A DNA stretch of 64,000 nucleotides from Pseudomonas sp. R4-35-07 (GCF_003852235.1 NZ_CP027732.1:1798001-1862000); one strand, 5' to 3'; positions 52,774 to 60,697 are shown, counted from the first letter of the stretch. Program-made: numbers and translations. Notes: generated by a model not told the origin, from the letters alone.

Positions 52774-52857
52774 TGAGGTCTGGTCAGGCTTTACACGCTT
52801 GGCCAGTAAAGACCCTAAGCTGCTTGCCACGACAAGCAGCAACCGTGAGAAACAGCA
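52774..52857 (+). promoter_or_regulatory. Two hairpins between ccmB and ccmC
   Basis: GGTCTGGTCA pairs imperfectly with TGGCCAGTAAAGACC (about 52777-52814). A second hairpin, GCTGCTTG-CCACGA-CAAGCAGC (52819-52840), has a perfect 8-bp stem and ends 17 bases before the ccmC start. Neither has a T tract, so mRNA processing or translation control is more likely than termination. Confidence 0.5.
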
Positions 52858-53613
52858 ATGAACTGGACCTGGTTTCACAAGCTCGGCTCGCCCAAATGGT
52901 TTTATGGCATCAGCGGCAAGCTGCTGCCGTGGTTGAGCGTCGCCGCCGTGCTGCTGATCGGCACCGGCCTGGTTTGGGGCCTGGCCTTCGCACCGCCGGA
53001 CTACCAGCAAGGCAACAGCTTTCGCATCATCTATATCCATGTGCCCGCCGCCATGCTGGCGCAGTCCTGCTACGTGATGCTGGCGGTATGCGGCATCGTC
53101 GGTCTGGTCTGGAAGATGAAGCTTGCCGACGTCGCCCTGCAATGTGCCGCGCCGATAGGTGCGTGGATGACCGCCGTGGCGCTGGTCACCGGCGCGATCT
53201 GGGGCAAACCCACCTGGGGTTCGTGGTGGGTGTGGGATGCGCGGCTCACGTCCATGTTGATCCTGCTGTTCCTGTACTTCGGCCTGATTGCCCTGGGCAG
53301 CGCGATCAGCAACCGTGACAGCGCCGCCAAGGCCTGCGCGGTGCTGGCGATTGTCGGCGTGATCAACATCCCGATCATCAAATACTCGGTAGAGTGGTGG
53401 AACACCTTGCACCAGGGCGCCACCTTCACCCTCACCGAAAAACCGGCAATGCCGGTGCAAATGTGGGCGCCGTTGCTGTTGATGGTGCTGGGTTTCTACT
53501 GCTTCTTCGGCGCGGTGCTGCTGCTGCGCATGCGCCTGGAAGTGCTCAAGCGTGAAGCCCGCACCAGCTGGGTCAAGGCCGAAGTTCAAGCCAGCCTGGG
53601 AGCGCCTGCATGA
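52858..53613 (+). CDS. ccmC: Haem lyase component CcmC (haem delivery to CcmE)
   Basis: This 251-residue inner-membrane protein loads haem onto CcmE. The tryptophan-rich motif of the haem-handling family appears as [21 protein letters not shown] (about residues 117-137), and histidine ligands lie in IIYIHVPAA and [11 protein letters not shown]. Six helices are predicted. It overlaps ccmD by four bases. Confidence 0.97.
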   Translation: MNWTWFHKLGSPKWFYGISGKLLPWLSVAAVLLIGTGLVWGLAFAPPDYQQGNSFRIIYIHVPAAMLAQSCYVMLAVCGIVGLVWKMKLADVALQCAAPIGAWMTAVALVTGAIWGKPTWGSWWVWDARLTSMLILLFLYFGLIALGSAISNRDSAAKACAVLAIVGVINIPIIKYSVEWWNTLHQGATFTLTEKPAMPVQMWAPLLLMVLGFYCFFGAVLLLRMRLEVLKREARTSWVKAEVQASLGAPA

Positions 53614-53786
53614 GTTTTGCTTCATTCAGCGATTTTCTCGCCATGGGCCATCACGGCCTGTATGTCTGGACCGCCTACGGCATCTGCCTGGCGGTGCTGG
53701 CCCTCAACGTCGCCGCGCCGCTGCTGGCGCGCAAGCGTTACCTGCAACAAGAGGCGCGTCGTCTGCGCCGGGAGACCGATAAGTGA
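53610..53786 (+). CDS. ccmD: Haem exporter protein CcmD
   Basis: This 58-residue membrane protein has one helix (about residues 17-36, [20 protein letters not shown]) and a basic C-terminus (RRLRRETDK). It is required to release haem-CcmE from CcmC. It starts in an ATGA overlap with ccmC, and its stop overlaps the GTG start of ccmE (GTGA). The small size is normal for the family. Confidence 0.95.
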   Translation: MSFASFSDFLAMGHHGLYVWTAYGICLAVLALNVAAPLLARKRYLQQEARRLRRETDK

Positions 53787-54250
53787 ATCCGTTGCGCCGA
53801 AAGCGTCTGTTGATCATCCTTGCCATCCTCGCCGGCGTCGCCATTGCCGTGGGCCTGGCCCTGAGTGCCTTGCAGCAGAACATCAACCTGTTCTACACCC
53901 CGACCCAGATCGCCAATGGCGAAGCGCCGGCGGACACGCGCATCCGCGCCGGCGGCATGGTGGAGAAGGGTTCGCTGAAACGCTCCGGCGATTCCCTGGA
54001 CGTGACCTTCGTCGTCACCGACTTCAATAAAGCCGTGACCATCACCTATCGCGGCATCCTCCCGGACCTGTTCCGCGAAGGCCAGGGCATCGTCGCGCTG
54101 GGCAAGCTCAACGCCAACGGCGTGGTGGTGGCCGATGAAGTGCTGGCCAAGCACGATGAAAAATACATGCCGCCGGAAGTCACCAAAGCGCTGAAAGACA
54201 GCGGCCAATCCGCGCCTGGCTCAATGCCGGCACCTGCCAAGGAGGGCTAA
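53783..54250 (+). CDS. ccmE: Cytochrome c maturation haem chaperone CcmE
   Basis: This 155-residue periplasmic haem chaperone is anchored by one N-terminal helix (about 9-29). Haem is bound covalently to His124 in [11 protein letters not shown], and Tyr128 is also present. The OB-fold core spans about residues 50-120. The GTG start is coupled to ccmD. Three bases separate it from ccmF. Confidence 0.97.
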   Translation: MNPLRRKRLLIILAILAGVAIAVGLALSALQQNINLFYTPTQIANGEAPADTRIRAGGMVEKGSLKRSGDSLDVTFVVTDFNKAVTITYRGILPDLFREGQGIVALGKLNANGVVVADEVLAKHDEKYMPPEVTKALKDSGQSAPGSMPAPAKEG

Positions 54251-54253
54251 GCG

Positions 54254-56239
54254 ATGACGTCCGCACTGTTTATTCCTGAGCTGGGCCAGTTGGCGATGAT
54301 CCTCGCCCTGTGCTTCGCCGTCGTCCAGGCCGTGGTGCCGCTGCTCGGTGCCTGGCGCGGCGACCGCCTGTGGATGAGCCTGGCGCAGCCGGCCGCCTGG
54401 GGCCAGTTCGCGTTCCTGCTGTTCGCCTTCGGCTGCCTGACCTATGCCTTCATGACCGACGATTTTTCCGTCGCCTATGTGGCCAATAACTCCAACAGCG
54501 CGCTGCCCTGGTACTACAAGTTCAGCGCCGTGTGGGGCGCCCACGAAGGGTCGCTGCTGCTGTGGGCGTTGATCCTTGGCGGCTGGACCTTTGCCGTGTC
54601 GGTGTTCTCGCGCCAATTGCCGCAAGTGATGCTGGCGCGGGTGCTGGCGGTGATGGGCATGATCAGCATCGGGTTCCTGCTGTTCCTGATCATGACGTCC
54701 AACCCGTTCAGCCGCATCCTGCCGCAGGTTCCGGTGGACGGGCATGACCTCAACCCACTGCTGCAAGACATCGGCCTGATCGTGCACCCACCGATGCTTT
54801 ACATGGGGTATGTCGGCTTTTCGGTGGCCTTTGCCTTCGCCATCGCCGCGTTGCTCGGCGGGCGCCTGGATGCGGCCTGGGCGCGCTGGTCGCGTCCCTG
54901 GACCATCGTCGCCTGGGCCTTCCTGGGTATCGGCATCACCCTGGGGTCTTGGTGGGCTTACTACGAACTCGGCTGGGGCGGCTGGTGGTTCTGGGACCCG
55001 GTGGAAAATGCGTCCTTCATGCCCTGGCTGGTCGGCACCGCGCTGATTCACTCCCTGGCTGTCACCGAAAAACGTGGCGTGTTCAAGAGCTGGACCGTGT
55101 TACTGGCCATCGCGGCATTTTCCCTCAGCCTGCTCGGCACCTTCCTTGTGCGTTCGGGCGTGCTGACGTCAGTGCACGCGTTTGCGTCGGACCCTGCGCG
55201 CGGCGTGTTCATCCTGATCTTCCTGCTGTTTGTGGTCGGTGGTTCGCTGACGCTGTTTGCCCTGCGCGCGCCTGTGGTCAAGAGCCAGGTCGGCTTTAAC
55301 CTGTGGTCGCGGGAAACCTTGCTGCTCGGTAACAACCTGGTACTGGTGGTGGCCGCGTCGATGATCCTGCTCGGCACGCTGTACCCGTTGGCGCTGGATG
55401 CCTTGAGCGGTGCCAAGCTGTCTGTCGGCCCGCCGTACTTCAACGCCTTGTTCATTCCGTTGATGGGCCTGTTGATGGTGGTGATGGCGGTCGGCATGCT
55501 GGTGCGCTGGAAAGACACCCCGGTGAAATGGCTGGCCGGCATGCTGATGCCGGTGCTGCTGGGCAGTGTGGCCTTGGCCGTGATCGCCGGGGTGGCCTAC
55601 GGCGATTTCAACTGGGCGGTGCTCGCCACGTTCCTGCTCGCGGCCTGGGTACTGCTGGCCGGTGTGCGCGACATTGCCGACAAGACCCGTCACAAGGGCT
55701 TGATCAAAGGCTTGCCGACGTTGACCCGCAGCTACTGGGGCATGCAGATCGCCCACCTCGGCATCGCGGTGTGTGCCTTGGGTGTGGTGCTGTCGAGCCA
55801 GAACAGCGCCGAGCGCGACCTGCGCCTGGCACCGGGTGAGTCCATGGACCTGGCCGGTTATCACTTTATCTTTGAAGGCGCCAAGCATTTCGAAGGGCCG
55901 AACTTCACGTCAGACAAAGGCACTGTGCGCGTCGTGCGCAACGGCAAGGAAATCGCCGTGCTGCATCCGGAAAAACGCCTGTACACGGTGCAGAGCTCAA
56001 TGATGACCGAAGCCGGCATCGACGCGGGTTTCACTCGTGATCTGTATGTGGCGCTCGGTGAACCGCTGGGCGACGGCGCCTGGGCGGTGCGCGTGCATGT
56101 GAAACCGTTCGTGCGCTGGATCTGGTTTGGCGGTTTGTTGACCGGTTTCGGTGGTTTGCTTGCCGCGCTGGACCGGCGCTATCGGGTCAAGGTCAAGAGT
56201 CGGGTGCGTGAAGCCCTCGGTATGGGAGCGGCGGTATGA
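54254..56239 (+). CDS. ccmF: Haem lyase subunit CcmF
   Basis: This 661-residue inner-membrane protein ligates haem from CcmE to apocytochrome c. Many helices are present. The haem-handling motif is WGGWWFWDPVENASFMPW (about residue 238 onward), and histidines near AVWGAHEGSLLLW and IGLIVHPPMLYMG are the expected haem ligands. Length is normal. Its stop overlaps dsbE/ccmG by four bases. Confidence 0.97.
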   Translation: MTSALFIPELGQLAMILALCFAVVQAVVPLLGAWRGDRLWMSLAQPAAWGQFAFLLFAFGCLTYAFMTDDFSVAYVANNSNSALPWYYKFSAVWGAHEGSLLLWALILGGWTFAVSVFSRQLPQVMLARVLAVMGMISIGFLLFLIMTSNPFSRILPQVPVDGHDLNPLLQDIGLIVHPPMLYMGYVGFSVAFAFAIAALLGGRLDAAWARWSRPWTIVAWAFLGIGITLGSWWAYYELGWGGWWFWDPVENASFMPWLVGTALIHSLAVTEKRGVFKSWTVLLAIAAFSLSLLGTFLVRSGVLTSVHAFASDPARGVFILIFLLFVVGGSLTLFALRAPVVKSQVGFNLWSRETLLLGNNLVLVVAASMILLGTLYPLALDALSGAKLSVGPPYFNALFIPLMGLLMVVMAVGMLVRWKDTPVKWLAGMLMPVLLGSVALAVIAGVAYGDFNWAVLATFLLAAWVLLAGVRDIADKTRHKGLIKGLPTLTRSYWGMQIAHLGIAVCALGVVLSSQNSAERDLRLAPGESMDLAGYHFIFEGAKHFEGPNFTSDKGTVRVVRNGKEIAVLHPEKRLYTVQSSMMTEAGIDAGFTRDLYVALGEPLGDGAWAVRVHVKPFVRWIWFGGLLTGFGGLLAALDRRYRVKVKSRVREALGMGAAV

Positions 56240-56772
56240 AGCGTTGGTTGATGGTGTTGCCGCTGGCAGCGTTCCTGGTGGTGGCGGTGTTCCTCTATCG
56301 TGGCCTGTACCTGGACCCGGCCGAGTTGCCGTCGGCAATGATCGGCAAGCCGTTCCCGGAGTTTTCACTGCCGAATGTGCAGGGCGACAAGCAGCTGTCC
56401 CGCGCCGACCTGTTGGGCAAACCGGCGCTGGTCAACGTGTGGGGCACCTGGTGCATCTCCTGCCGCGTCGAACACCCGGTGCTGAATAAACTGGCCGAGA
56501 ACGGTGTGGTGATCTACGGCATCAACTACAAGGACGACAATGCCGCGGCCTTGAAGTGGTTGGCCGAATTCCACAACCCCTACCAGCTGGATATTCGCGA
56601 TGAGGACGGCAACCTCGGCCTGAACCTGGGCGTGTACGGCGCGCCGGAAACCTTCTTTATCGATGCCAAGGGCGTGATCCGCGACAAGTATGTCGGCGTG
56701 ATCGACGAAGTGGTCTGGCGCGAACAACTGGCCGCCAAATACCAGGCCCTGGTTGATGAGGCCAAACCATGA
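56236..56772 (+). CDS. ccmG: Thiol:disulfide interchange protein CcmG/DsbE
   Basis: This 178-residue membrane-anchored periplasmic thioredoxin keeps apocytochrome cysteines reduced. One N-terminal helix (about 4-22) precedes the active site WCISC with Cys73 and Cys76 in NVWGTWCISCRVEHP. The family signature GVYGAPETFFID with the cis-proline is present. It overlaps both neighbours by four bases. Confidence 0.96.
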   Translation: MKRWLMVLPLAAFLVVAVFLYRGLYLDPAELPSAMIGKPFPEFSLPNVQGDKQLSRADLLGKPALVNVWGTWCISCRVEHPVLNKLAENGVVIYGINYKDDNAAALKWLAEFHNPYQLDIRDEDGNLGLNLGVYGAPETFFIDAKGVIRDKYVGVIDEVVWREQLAAKYQALVDEAKP

Positions 56773-57242
56773 AGCGCCTGTTAGCTGCCGCCGTCCTGGC
56801 GCTGGGGCTGGCCGGTGTGGCCCACGCCGCCATCGACACCTATGAATTTGCCAACGACGCCGAGCGTGAGCGTTTTCGCGAGCTGACCAAGGAACTGCGC
56901 TGCCCCAAATGCCAGAACCAGGACATCGCTGACTCCAACGCGCCCATCGCTGCCGACCTGCGCAAAGAGATCTTCCGCATGCTGGGGGAGGGCAAGGACA
57001 ACCAGCAGATCATCGACTTCATGGTCGACCGCTACGGTGATTTCGTGCGCTATAAACCGGCCCTGACCGGCAAGACCGCGCTGCTCTGGTTCGGCCCTGC
57101 CGGGCTGTTGCTGGCCGGCGTGGTGGTGATGGCCGTGATCGTGCGCCGCCGCCGTGCCGCGCCTGCCGATGGCTGCGATGCGCTGTCCCCTGAAGAGCGT
57201 AAACGTCTCGACCACTTGCTGGACACCAAGACTGATGATTGA
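56769..57242 (+). CDS. ccmH: Cytochrome c maturation protein CcmH
   Basis: This 157-residue protein has a signal peptide, then the active-site motif [17 protein letters not shown] with Cys45 and Cys48, and one C-terminal helix (about 101-120). It reduces apocytochrome c for haem ligation together with CcmG. Its end overlaps ccmI by eight bases (ATGATTGA). Confidence 0.96.
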   Translation: MKRLLAAAVLALGLAGVAHAAIDTYEFANDAERERFRELTKELRCPKCQNQDIADSNAPIAADLRKEIFRMLGEGKDNQQIIDFMVDRYGDFVRYKPALTGKTALLWFGPAGLLLAGVVVMAVIVRRRRAAPADGCDALSPEERKRLDHLLDTKTDD

Positions 57243-58419
57243 TTTCTGGCTCGCAGCCGGCCTGCTGCTGTTGATTGCCCTGAGTTTCCTGTTGATCCCT
57301 GTTTTGCGCGGCCGCCGCGCCCAGCGTGAAGAGGACCGCACCGCGCTGAACGTGGCGCTGTATCAGGAACGCGTCGCCGAGCTGCAAGTGCAGCAGGACG
57401 AAGGCGTGTTGAATGCCGCGCAACTCGATACCGGCCGCGCAGAAGCGGCGCGTGAGTTGCTGGCCGACACCGAGGGCCTGGAAAAGCCTCGCGAATCCCG
57501 CCTGGGCAAACCGCTGCCATTACTGGCGGCGGTGTTGGTACCGGTGCTGGGCTTGGGCATGTATCTGCATTTTGGCGCGAGTGACAAAGTCGAACTGGCC
57601 CGTGAGTTCTCTCAACCGCCAGTGTCCATGGCCGACATGACCCGACGCCTGGAGCGCGCCGCCGCCGCGCAACCGGATTCAGCAGAAGGGTTGTACTTTC
57701 TGGGGCGCGCCTACATGGCCCAGGACCGTGCGGCCGATGCCGCCAACGTCTTCGAGCGCACCGTGGCCCTGGCCGGGCGCCAGCCCGAGCTGCTCGGGCA
57801 GTGGGCTCAGGCACAGTATTTTGCTGACAACAAACAGTGGTCGCCCAAGGTTCAGGCGCTGACCGACGAAGCCTTGAAGCTCGATCCAAAGGAAGTCACC
57901 AGCCTTGGCCTGCTCGGTATCGCCGCCTTCGAAGGCCAGCGCTACCAGGAGGCTATCGATTACTGGAATCGTCTGCTGGCGCAACTGCCCCCCGAAGACA
58001 ATTCCCGTGTTGCGCTGCAAGGCGGTATCGACCGCGCGGCGCAAAAGCTCAGGGAGAGTGGCGGCACTGTCGCGCAAAAGGCCGTGCTGAAAGTGCGCGT
58101 GGACCTGTCCGCCGAAGTGAAAGCCAAGGCCCTGCCCGGCGACAGCGTGTTCATCTTTGCCCGCGCCGTCAGCGGCCCGCCGGCGCCATTGGCGGCCAAG
58201 CGTGTCAGCGTTGCCGAGCTGCCCGTCACCGTGGAACTGGGCGATGCCGACGCGATGATGCCGCAGTTGAAACTGTCCAACTTCCCTGAAGTCCAACTGG
58301 TTGCGCGCATATCCCGGGCAGGTGTTCCAACCGCTGGCGAGTGGATCGGCCGCAGCCAACCCCTGGCCAGCAACACCACTGCACTGCAGCAGCTGACCAT
58401 CGACAGTCCGGATAAGTAA
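57235..58419 (+). CDS. ccmI: Cytochrome c maturation chaperone CcmI
   Basis: This 394-residue protein presents apocytochrome c to the ligation complex. Two helices (about 5-22 and 93-112) enclose a cytoplasmic coiled coil ([18 protein letters not shown]). The periplasmic part has TPR repeats, such as [30 protein letters not shown]-terminal beta domain (about 285-394) follows. It is the last ccm gene; a small lipoprotein gene follows after 15 bases. Confidence 0.95.
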   Translation: MIDFWLAAGLLLLIALSFLLIPVLRGRRAQREEDRTALNVALYQERVAELQVQQDEGVLNAAQLDTGRAEAARELLADTEGLEKPRESRLGKPLPLLAAVLVPVLGLGMYLHFGASDKVELAREFSQPPVSMADMTRRLERAAAAQPDSAEGLYFLGRAYMAQDRAADAANVFERTVALAGRQPELLGQWAQAQYFADNKQWSPKVQALTDEALKLDPKEVTSLGLLGIAAFEGQRYQEAIDYWNRLLAQLPPEDNSRVALQGGIDRAAQKLRESGGTVAQKAVLKVRVDLSAEVKAKALPGDSVFIFARAVSGPPAPLAAKRVSVAELPVTVELGDADAMMPQLKLSNFPEVQLVARISRAGVPTAGEWIGRSQPLASNTTALQQLTIDSPDK

Positions 58420-58434
58420 TTCGAGGAAACGCCC

Positions 58435-58830
58435 ATGACCGCATTTGCACGTATCACCCTGCTCAGCCTGGTAGTGGGCCTGAGCGCCTGTGCGGTCCAC
58501 CGGCCACCTCCCGGGCCCACTGGGCCGACCATTCCACCGTCCGGCCCGTCGACGCAACCGACGACCAAACCCTCCGGCCCGGTCACCCCGCCGCCGAAAC
58601 CACTGCCAACCAAATCGCCAACCTTCGCCCCACCTCCCGGCGCCGCCAGCCACTGGGACGGCAAGATGCAGGTCTACGTACTCGACGACCAGCCCGACAC
58701 CTTCTATCGCCAGCGCACCTACTACCGCTGGAGCAACGGCTGGAGCCGCTCCATCAGCCCGAACGGGCCGTGGGAAGAAACCAACGTGCAAGGCGTGCCG
58801 CCGGGGTTGAGCAAGCAGTACGCGCAATGA
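58435..58830 (+). CDS. Proline-rich lipoprotein, hypothetical
   Basis: This 131-residue exported protein has a signal peptide with lipobox LSAC (Cys at about 19). A proline/threonine linker (about 23-70, HRPPPGPTGPTIPPSGPSTQ) leads to a compact aromatic domain (about 75-131, YRQRTYYRWSNGWSRS). The latter resembles small envelope domains of unknown function. It may be co-transcribed with ccmI. A terminator follows. Confidence 0.82.
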   Translation: MTAFARITLLSLVVGLSACAVHRPPPGPTGPTIPPSGPSTQPTTKPSGPVTPPPKPLPTKSPTFAPPPGAASHWDGKMQVYVLDDQPDTFYRQRTYYRWSNGWSRSISPNGPWEETNVQGVPPGLSKQYAQ

Positions 58831-58832
58831 CA

Positions 58833-58862
58833 ACAGGCGACCTTTATAGGTCGCCTTTTTCA
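58833..58862 (+). terminator. Rho-independent terminator
   Basis: AGGCGACC and GGTCGCCT flank a TTTATA loop and are followed by TTTTT. It ends the ccm-lipoprotein transcript. Confidence 0.9.
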
Positions 58863-58873
58863 TGACTGTAAAA

Positions 58874-58991
58874 TGATCGTTCCCTCGCTCCGCGTGGGAA
58901 TGCATCCCGTGACGCTCCGCGTCACCAGTGCGCAAAAAGCAGGACGCGGAGCGTCCAGGGTGGCATTCCCACGCAGAGCGTGGGAACGATC
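58874..58991. repeat. Hairpin repeat, GATCGTTCC...GGAACGATC type
   Basis: The outer arms ATCGTTCCCTCGCTCCGCGT and GCAGAGCGTGGGAACGAT are imperfect inverted copies, and GTGGGAATGC pairs with GCATTCCCAC. Inside, GACGCTCCGCGTC and GACGCGGAGCGTC form another inverted pair. The whole 118-base block could fold into one long hairpin. It is a dispersed P. fluorescens repeat type that differs from the REP units in the window. Confidence 0.8.
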
Positions 58992-58997
58992 CTATTA

Positions 58998-59273
58998 TCA
59001 AGCGACAGGACACTCCCGGTTCAACGCTTCATCCACCAATAACTGCGCAATTTCCATCATCTGCACGACCGCCAGCACCTGCTTGCGGCCTGAGCCATCC
59101 AGATGCTCGGCGCAGTCGTACGCACATACAGTCGCCGACCCCAGCATCTCGCTGGCATTGCTTAACGCCGCTTCGGTGCTAAGGCCGGGTCGTACGGTGA
59201 AGATGAGGTTGGGCGGGGTTTGTGGGATGTCATCCGGACGGGATGGTGGGGGATTTGGCGTAACCTTTTTCAT
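58998..59273 (-). CDS. DUF6124/DUF3077-type small protein
   Basis: This 91-residue protein starts MKKVTPNPPPSRPDD and has the family core of two helices: LSTEAALSNASEMLGSATVC and KQVLAVVQMMEIAQLLVDEA. Related proteins occur in several copies in fluorescent pseudomonads; their function is unknown. The ATG has GGAGA nine bases upstream, and an ATG five codons earlier would include that site. A long conserved-looking, highly structured leader precedes it. Confidence 0.85.
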   Translation of the reverse strand: MKKVTPNPPPSRPDDIPQTPPNLIFTVRPGLSTEAALSNASEMLGSATVCAYDCAEHLDGSGRKQVLAVVQMMEIAQLLVDEALNRECPVA

Positions 59274-59520
59274 GCAGTCAGTCTCCATTCAGTTGGAGCT
59301 CACCACATCCGCGACCAAGCAGAAGGGTGGCGAGCTGTACGCAGGTTGGTCGACCAGGGAATGGAAACCCGGCAGGGCCCTAAGCCCTCCCGCGCACAGC
59401 TCGCCATAACGCGAGCACAAGAATGCCGCTTGCGCGGCACTGTGCGCCATTCTAACCCAGGCGACCAAGCCTGATCGCTGATGAGCAGCGATTGCGAGAG
59501 GCTAACGGCGCCTTATAGCA
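59274..59520 (-). promoter_or_regulatory. Structured leader with alternative stems upstream of the DUF6124-type gene
   Basis: Read on the minus strand, the segments in order are as follows. First comes a 7-bp hairpin, ATCGCTG/CAGCGAT (59492-59474). Next is a TGCCGC-GCAA-GCGGCA hairpin with a GNRA-type tetraloop (59439-59424). A stem GCTCGC/GCGAGC (59416-59399) follows. Last is a 10-bp stem GGCGAGCTGT (59405-59396) with ACAGCTCGCC (59338-59329). The last two stems share GCGAGC, so they exclude each other. This is riboswitch- or antisense-RNA-like architecture; the promoter could be TATAAG at 59517-59512. Confidence 0.6.
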
Positions 59521-59538
59521 ACTGCAAGCCACGCAGAT

Positions 59539-59554
59539 CGTAGGAAAATTCCTG
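59539..59554. promoter_or_regulatory. CGTAGGAAAATTCCTG box
   Basis: An inverted pair TAGGAAA/ATTCCTG lies here. Its centre is about 32 bases upstream of the centre of the TATAAG element, that is near -41.5 of the presumed transcript, which is the usual place for an activator replacing the -35 element. The same arrangement is found ahead of rocA2 at 39027-39042. Confidence 0.45.
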
Positions 59555-59687
59555 TCTGGATCAAGCGTTGCGCCGTCTGAGTTGTGCCCAGTAAGCACCG
59601 CAGCTATCACAGCTGTCATGGCTCACCCTTTCCCGGTAAGGTGACCACCGCTGGCCTGGCTGCCTAGCAACCGCTGGATATACTCTG

Positions 59688-59710
59688 CTGTACCGGGCAA
59701 ACCGGTACAG
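59688..59710. promoter_or_regulatory. Palindrome CTGTACCGG-N5-CCGGTACAG upstream of phnN
   Basis: Two perfect 9-bp arms flank GCAAA. The element ends 40 bases before the phnN start and follows TATACT (59679-59684), a -10 candidate. It may be an operator of a dimeric regulator (GntR/PhnF-like is one thought) or an mRNA hairpin. Confidence 0.5.
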
Positions 59711-59750
59711 TGGGCCAATGAGTGGGAAAACAAGCAAAGAGGGTGTGGTG

Positions 59751-60317
59751 ATGGCAGGCAGGTTGATCTATCTCATCGGGCCTTCCGGTTCGGGCAAGGA
59801 CAGCCTGCTCGAGGCCGCACGCCCAGGGTTGGCCGAGCACGGTTGCCGCATTGTGCGCCGCGTCATCACCCGGTCTGCGGAAGCGGTGGGTGAAGCGGCG
59901 CTGGGAGTGAGCCCGGCGCAGTTTGCGGCGATGCAGGCGCAAGGCGAATTTGCCCTCAGTTGGCAGGCCAATGGGTTGTCCTACGGCATTCCCAAGCAGA
60001 TCGATGAGTGGCTGGCGGCTGGGGAGGACGTGCTGGTCAACGGCTCGCGCGCGCACCTGGCGCAAACCCGTGAGCGTTATCCGACGTTGCTGGTGTTGTT
60101 GCTGACGGTCGATCAGGTGGTGTTGCGCCAGCGTTTGATCGCACGCGCACGTGAGTCATTGGCCGATATTGAGGAACGCCTGGCACGCAACGTGCGGTTC
60201 ACCGAGGAACTGATCACCGCCAATGGCGAAGGGTTATTCGTGTTGGATAATTCCGGCCCGTTGGAACATACGGTCGAGCGCTTGCTCTGCTGCCTGGCCC
60301 ACGGGCACTCGGCCTGA
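59751..60317 (+). CDS. phnN: Ribose 1,5-bisphosphate phosphokinase PhnN
   Basis: This 188-residue P-loop kinase makes phosphoribosyl pyrophosphate from ribose 1,5-bisphosphate, the last step that links carbon-phosphorus lyase products to PRPP. It is related to guanylate kinase: P-loop LIGPSGSGKDSLL (about residues 8-20), RRVITRSA, and the lid-side ERLARNVRF. The ATG has AGAGGG nine bases upstream. No other phn gene lies next to it in this window, so it is an orphan here. Confidence 0.9.
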   Translation: MAGRLIYLIGPSGSGKDSLLEAARPGLAEHGCRIVRRVITRSAEAVGEAALGVSPAQFAAMQAQGEFALSWQANGLSYGIPKQIDEWLAAGEDVLVNGSRAHLAQTRERYPTLLVLLLTVDQVVLRQRLIARARESLADIEERLARNVRFTEELITANGEGLFVLDNSGPLEHTVERLLCCLAHGHSA

Positions 60318-60441
60318 GCCCGATACTGCGTCGAAACGCCTACCCCAGATCTCTTTGATATCACCCACCGCGCCACCAGGCGCGCCTTCCGTTGTGCATA
60401 TTCAGTAAAACAACCGCCAGTCAGACCAGTCAATTCTGTGC

Positions 60442-60470
60442 TTGAGTAAAGATAACTCTAGGGTTATTTT
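60442..60470 (+). promoter_or_regulatory. hicAB promoter with overlapping operator
   Basis: TTGAGT (60442-60447) and TATTTT (60465-60470) are 17 bases apart. Between them ATAACTCTAGGGTTAT (60452-60467) is symmetric at 14 of 16 positions and would place a HicB-type repressor on the promoter core. Confidence 0.55.
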
Positions 60471-60512
60471 TATTCAGTCCAAGCCAAGGAGGCAGGGGGG
60501 CAAAGCAGGCTA

Positions 60513-60686
60513 TTGATCAAAGAGCTGCAAGAGGCGGGTTGGGTGCTGGATCGTGTCACCGGCAGCCATCACATTTTTACCCACCGCTATAACCCGTACA
60601 CGATCCCGGTGCCTCATCCGAAGAAAGATCTTCCCTTGGGCACCGTCAGAAGCATCAGGAAACGCGCCGGGCTGTTTCAGTTTTAA
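60513..60686 (+). CDS. hicA: HicA-type mRNA interferase toxin, start codon abnormal
   Basis: The frame encodes the HicA fold almost completely: LIKELQEAGWVLDRVTGSHH with the catalytic His in GSHH, then YTIPVPHPKKDLPLGTVRSI and a short C-terminus KRAGLFQF. A perfect AAGGAGG site lies at 60486-60492, but at the expected start (60498-60500, before CAA AGC AGG) the codon is GGG. No ATG, GTG or TTG occurs in frame from the preceding stop (60459) to the TTG at 60513. Initiation at that TTG is 20 bases from the ribosome-binding site, so the toxin may be poorly made or dead. Confidence 0.75.
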   Translation: MIKELQEAGWVLDRVTGSHHIFTHRYNPYTIPVPHPKKDLPLGTVRSIRKRAGLFQF

Positions 60687-60697
60687 GGAGAGCATGC

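Noticed and set aside
59440..59480. Promoter from TTGGTC and TAGAAT on the minus strand ahead of the DUF6124-type gene
   Set aside because: The two hexamers are only eight bases apart, too close for a sigma-70 promoter.
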